Assembly: GCA_907163345.1 (NCBI GenBank)
Contig: CAJQUN010000024.1
Coordinates: 3,534,001 to 3,598,000 of the forward strand
Length of the DNA stretch: 64,000 nucleotides
Direction of reading: 5' to 3'
Origin: Haberlea rhodopensis
Lineage: Eukaryota; Streptophyta; Magnoliopsida; Lamiales; Gesneriaceae
The position numbers and the translations under genes were made by a program. Positions 60,074 through 64,000 of the stretch are shown one piece after another (the stretch's first letter is position 1; each line of letters starts with the position of its first letter). The notes below the pieces were generated by a model. It was given only the letters and a program-made list of their open reading frames with translations, did not search any database and was not told the DNA's origin.

Positions 60074-60483
60074 CTACATCTTGCATAGATTAGTGCACTT
60101 TCCAAAGCAACTCTCCATTGCTGCACCATCTGCGAAGTGAAAATAAGAACAGTCAATGAACTTTGTTACAATCTCAACTATTTTAGGAAGATACTTAAAG
60201 GGAGATTTTAAGTACCAGTACTGACTGGAATGCAGAGTTTCAAAGAACAACCAATCTGACAGTAGTACTGGAAATCAGCAACCATACGAGGAATGCAACC
60301 GTTGAGACACTTGTAGTAACACGATAATTTCTCGGATTGATTTTTAACACTAGGATAGCACTGGTTATAGCATCCACCCCAGCAAGAATATATTCTATCC
60401 GAATTTACTACACTATTTGCAAGCACAAAAATTAGGAAAATCGCCACTACCCCGCTAGCTCTGCTGTTGATATTCCTCTCCAT
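60074..60483 (-). CDS. Secreted cysteine-rich peptide, thionin-like family
   Basis: Two exons, 60483-60216 and 60129-60074, joined across a GT-AG intron in frame, give 107 residues. I chose ATG 60483 because it gives a clean signal peptide: basic start, then VVAIFLIFVLANSVV. A start at 60552 would add 23 residues before it and lies upstream of the putative transcription start. The mature part has 12 cysteines in four clusters: CX3CX3C three times and CX3CX4C once. The last cluster and the stop are in exon 2. This resembles plant thionin-like small secreted proteins (defence or reproductive signalling). Function is inferred only from the signal peptide and cysteine pattern. If exon 2 is ignored the frame stops at 60208, leaving nine cysteines. 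Confidence 0.7.
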
Positions 60484-60541
60484 AGATACCCTTCTCTGTA
60501 ATTCTAAGTAACTGAATAGTTGCAGCAAAAGGGTTATGTGA

Positions 60542-60549
60542 TATTTATA
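60542..60549 (-). promoter_or_regulatory. TATA box of the cysteine-rich peptide gene
   Basis: TATAAATA on the minus strand lies about 60 bp before ATG 60483. This is a normal distance for a plant core promoter with a short leader, and it supports the downstream start codon over the one at 60552. Confidence 0.45.
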
Positions 60550-60559
60550 CACAAGAAAA

Positions 60560-61225
60560 GTAACACAAAGTTTTCAGTTGATGATTAGGTAAAGGGCATT
60601 TATGATTTGGTTGATTATTTTTAGCTTTTATTCACCTGAAGGAACAGCTTTACTAGATGCAACTCCAGACTTTTTACATCAGCAATCTTGGTTTTCTCAT
60701 GACTTCTGGTTTAAATAGGTCACTAGAAAATAAGAATTAATGAAAGTTGACTGCTTCTCTTAAGTGTTGCCATATCATGATTTTGCATACTTCGAGTCCA
60801 GAAATTTTGAATAAAGGGAAAAGGGATATGTAGAATGAACTAAGCTACTGATGTCATAATTGGCGTTGCTTTAGTTATCTCATGAATCTCTTTTCCATAG
60901 CTGAAATAGCAATAAATTGGCAACTTGGATAAATGGTTTAATTATCTAAGAAAGTATAAGCTAGACATATATAAAATTTCGATTCTGCAGCTCACAAATG
61001 TCATGTAATGTTAATACATTGGCAATTTGAATAAATGGTTTAATTATCTAAGAAATATAAGCTAGACATGTGTAAAGTTTTGATTCTGCAGCTCACAATT
61101 GTCATATAATGTTCCAGCCAAGGCAAGAAAAGTTTTAACTTGAGTATTCAACAGCTCAGTCCACCATTTACTCAATCGTTGAAAAGTTAGAAATAACCCT
61201 AAATCAGAGTAAAATTTGGCTGCAA
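60560..61225. other. Intergenic between the cysteine-rich gene and AGD14-like gene
   Basis: AT-rich, with the tandem duplication listed separately. The part nearest 61225 is the 3' untranslated region of the minus-strand ARF-GAP gene. Confidence 0.45.
60917..61112. repeat. About 100-bp tandem duplication
   Basis: Copies starting near 60917 and 61019 share TAAATGGTTTAATTATCTAA, ATAAGCTAGACAT and GATTCTGCAGCTCACAA, with several substitutions and small gaps. Confidence 0.8.
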
Positions 61226-64000
61226 TTATCCAAATGGATTTCCTCCACGTGAAGGTGTATGCGGTGTAGCATGCAAGGATTCTTCTCTCTTTGCTTGATG
61301 GATTGGGTTGACCAATGCAAAGGGATCATTAAAGCCACCAGAAACTCCTTGATCACTGAATAAATAATAATAATAATAATAATAATAAATACATCAAGAA
61401 AAAGAAAGAGTATTTAATTTATAATTTTGTCCGATTATCGAAGCCCGAGGGTACTGTACCTTGTATATGGCTTGTTATTTGGTTGCTGTCCTAAATAAGC
61501 CCCTACAAATAAGGAATTACATGAATGAACGAGTTAGCATATAACACTGATAAGGATGATTACGAAATATTCAAGAGGAGAGAAAATAAACGATATATTT
61601 TACCTTGAGGCACGTTTATTAAATAAGGGGGAGTGTGTGACAATGATGTTGTGTATGATGGAGAGGGATGCGGCTGTAAAAATGAACCAGATATCCTCTT
61701 TGGTAGAGCTCCTTGCAATGATGACATGGAAGGAAACTAAACCAAAAAACAAACACAGTTAATCATAAGTGAAGTGAAAATGAGAACTATAAGCGAATTT
61801 TACAGTTTTAAATAACGGATCATTTGGAAAAACGAGGATGTCTACGTACCACTGTTGATTGAACTTGAGGTGTATCATTGCCAATATCAAAAGGATTACT
61901 TGGTTTTGTGGCATTGGAAAAAGCAACCATTGACTGAAAGAAAGGTCAATGTTCGATAAATGTCATTCTCAGACACTTTGATTTTATTAGATTGTGTAAT
62001 GGTGAATACATCATTTAAGATGGTACCTACCGTTGGAGGAGGTTTGAATTGCATTACATGAGGCGGACACAATTGCCAATCAGGAACAGCTGGAGTGAAT
62101 GCAGTGAAATCTGAAGCAAAAAGGTCCTGCAGAACACAATTCAAACGTTCATGAAGATTCTTGACCACAAAAGTATCATAGAATTCGGATTGGATAAAAA
62201 TTACCACAGGAAGTTCCTTTCTTTGACTAGACATCGAGCCATCTCCTGGTTCATAAACTTGTGATGGTTTATCAAATGAAACATTTGAAACTGGTTTTGG
62301 ATCATTTGATACAGGCGAGGAATTCGGCTGCTGGTGTAGGTCGGTTATTTGCTCTTTAGAATCATTGATATTGCTAGGAAATATTTGGTCTTCATCCATA
62401 TTTGGAGCAGATATAGTTTCAAAAGTTTCAGAAATTTTAGTTGCATTTCGTGATGCTTCATCAGTAGCCGCAGAACTGCTATTTAGATCTTCCGTTGCAC
62501 TCAATGAAGTTTCAACACCAGAAGGTGTAGTTACAGGAGCTGAATATTCAAATAACAAAGGCTCTAATGTACTCACCTTCGCAGCATTGGGCGTATCTTC
62601 ATTAAACTTGTTCGAATCCTTTAACTGCCCCTGAGGCCCAGGGTTGTCATCAAAATCAATCAAGCTGCTAAGAGTTATAATCCCATTTTGTATTTTATTC
62701 CCATCTGTAGAATCTTGATTAGTAACATTGGCTTTGGGAGGCTCAAGTATCGTAAGATGTGGGACTTTATCACCTAAAATATCTTTTACGGGGCGTATTT
62801 CAGGAAAACTTATCTCTCGAATCTTTCGAGAACTAGGCGAATTACTCTCTCCTCTAGAATCTTTATTACCATACCTGTCATAACGCTTCACATTCCCATC
62901 ATCTCGAAACCTGTCATCAACTATCTCAAACCGAGTAGAACGGCTCCTTTGGCCACCTGGTCTTACATTCTCTTGAACGTATCGAGGATGACTCCTTTCC
63001 TCTGTATTCTTGAAATTTTTGCCATCACATCTTGGGATCGGACAAGATTTCTCAAAAGAACGTCTTTCATAATCATAGTAGTCGTCACCCCCACTTTTTC
63101 CACCTCTTTCAAATGAACGACTCTCCAAAATGTAGTCCTTTCCACCCCAACTGGATTTTTCAGATGAATGTGGCTCGTAAGAATCTTTCCTCCGATCCTG
63201 AACTTTTACAGATCACATAAATGAAAACATAAAATTGCAATGAATGTGTCTATATTATGTATTTTTGAACAAGATGCTTACAGTTTCAACCATTGATATC
63301 CTATCAGAACTATTCCCACCAGCAAACTTCCTCTCAGCATACACGTGTCTTACAAATTCTTTTAGCCTGTGCAGATTACTGGAAAACGCAGAATACTAAT
63401 TGAATCAAAACATGCATCCACAGTAAAATGGCGACTACTTAAACACTCCATGGACATACTTCCATTACCTTCCATCGGGGTAAAAATTACGCTGTGGATC
63501 CCATGTTTTAAAATAAATTTGCCTTGCTCGCTGTAAAACAATAGATCAGTTACAAGAGTAAAATCAAGAAGCTATTTTACATCCCAGTAAAAAAAAAAGA
63601 ACCTCATTCCCGCCAGCCCGAAGAGCACTGACTTCTTCTGCATTAAACTTTGCCATTGACACTGATTTGACTCGATGAGTGAATTCCCGGCTGTAATTAA
63701 TCAGTTTCAGTCATTATTCCTTATTCACAAGGCCAAACCCAATAAAAAATAAAGATCCTTTTCTGTAAATCTAAGTTCTTGAAGTCATTCCCCCATCAAA
63801 ATTACTGCTTTTGCTACTCCATATTCAGATATATTATTGAAAAATGTAACTTACTGTACTCCACTACAATTTGTGCACACAAATGTCCAGAAAGTTGTGC
63901 AAACATACTGAGGACCCTGATATGTTATGAAACAAAACGGATTAGATTTGGTAAATTTCTTTTTCTTTAAATTTAAAGGCATACCAAACGTTTGCAGTTA
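61226..64000 (-). CDS. AGD14: ARF GTPase-activating protein, AGD14 type (5' end outside window)
   Basis: Minus-strand exons: 64000-63985 (partial), 63916-63855, 63690-63603, 63530-63469, 63378-63282, 63197-62205, 62126-62031, 61933-61850, 61736-61604, 61502-61460 and 61355-61226, all in frame. The ArfGAP zinc finger is split: its first Cys pair is at or beyond the window edge; the second is FVCTNCSGVHREFTHRVKSV. The domain continues with SALRAGGNERARQIYFKTWD and ends near LHRLKEFVRHVYAERKF. Then comes a long Arg/Ser-rich disordered region with REISFPEIRPVKDILGDKVP, typical of AGD14/AGD15-like proteins. The C terminus has NPF-type motifs (SNPFD, NDPF, GNPFG). Such proteins stimulate GTP hydrolysis by ARF in vesicle traffic. 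The specific symbol is by resemblance; AGD15 is shorter, so AGD14 fits better. Confidence 0.85.
61361..61389. repeat. (TAA)n microsatellite
   Basis: About nine TAA units lie in the last intron of the AGD14-like gene, next to the acceptor of the final exon (61356). Confidence 0.9.

Noticed and set aside
1..64000. CRISPR arrays, operons or bacterial-style systems
   Set aside because: The window is intron-bearing plant nuclear DNA; the tandem repeats found lack regular unique spacers.
1..64000. tRNA or rRNA genes
   Set aside because: No A-box/B-box pair with cloverleaf potential or rRNA block was recognised; the TGGTATCAGAGC sites are retrotransposon primer sites.

Overview
The window is nuclear DNA from a flowering plant, almost certainly a eudicot. 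The support is genes split by many GT-AG introns with AT-rich intron sequence, plant-specific gene families, and plant retrotransposons primed by initiator tRNA-Met. It contains four host loci and a dense layer of nested mobile elements. The exon coordinates given here come from reading splice sites by eye and keeping the frame; none was checked against transcripts.

Layout. (1) 1-4.9 kb: the 5' LTR, primer-binding site, an extra coiled-coil ORF and the gag-protease ORF of a Ty3/gypsy element, cut off before reverse transcriptase. (2) 4.9-12.0 kb: a decayed antisense Ty1/copia element with recognisable gag, RT and RNase H remnants and one LTR. (3) 12,620-18,907: a structurally complete Mutator-like (MULE) transposon with a perfect 9-bp target duplication, four palindromic modules at each end, and two convergent genes: a plant-mobile-domain (PMD) protein and a MuDR-like transposase with a one-base frame break. 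(4) 19.7-39.9 kb: a 26-exon TEBICHI / DNA polymerase theta gene (helicase plus family-A polymerase). Its introns carry a composite non-autonomous LTR element with a LINE fragment, LTR-like pieces and several tandem duplications, one of which copies the start of an exon. (5) 39.9-46.6 kb: intergenic DNA with a solo LTR, an organelle-like GC-richer block and degenerate tandem repeats. (6) 46.6-58.5 kb: the AP-4 beta-adaptin gene (11 exons, 841 codons), whose intron 4 holds a complete antisense L1-type LINE with a 17-bp target duplication. (7) 60.1-60.5 kb: a small secreted cysteine-rich peptide gene on the minus strand. (8) 61.2-64.0 kb: the 3' part of an ARF-GAP gene of the AGD14 type on the minus strand, running off the window.

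The host genes do unrelated jobs: DNA double-strand-break repair by end joining, post-Golgi vesicle coat, secreted peptide, and ARF GTPase regulation. They are not an operon or pathway. The most coherent self-contained system here is the MULE, where two convergent genes are flanked by arrays of hairpin-forming modules that look like transposase-binding sites. The second most interesting feature is the pre-gag coiled-coil ORF of the gypsy element, with a possible 3' splice site in front of both it and gag.
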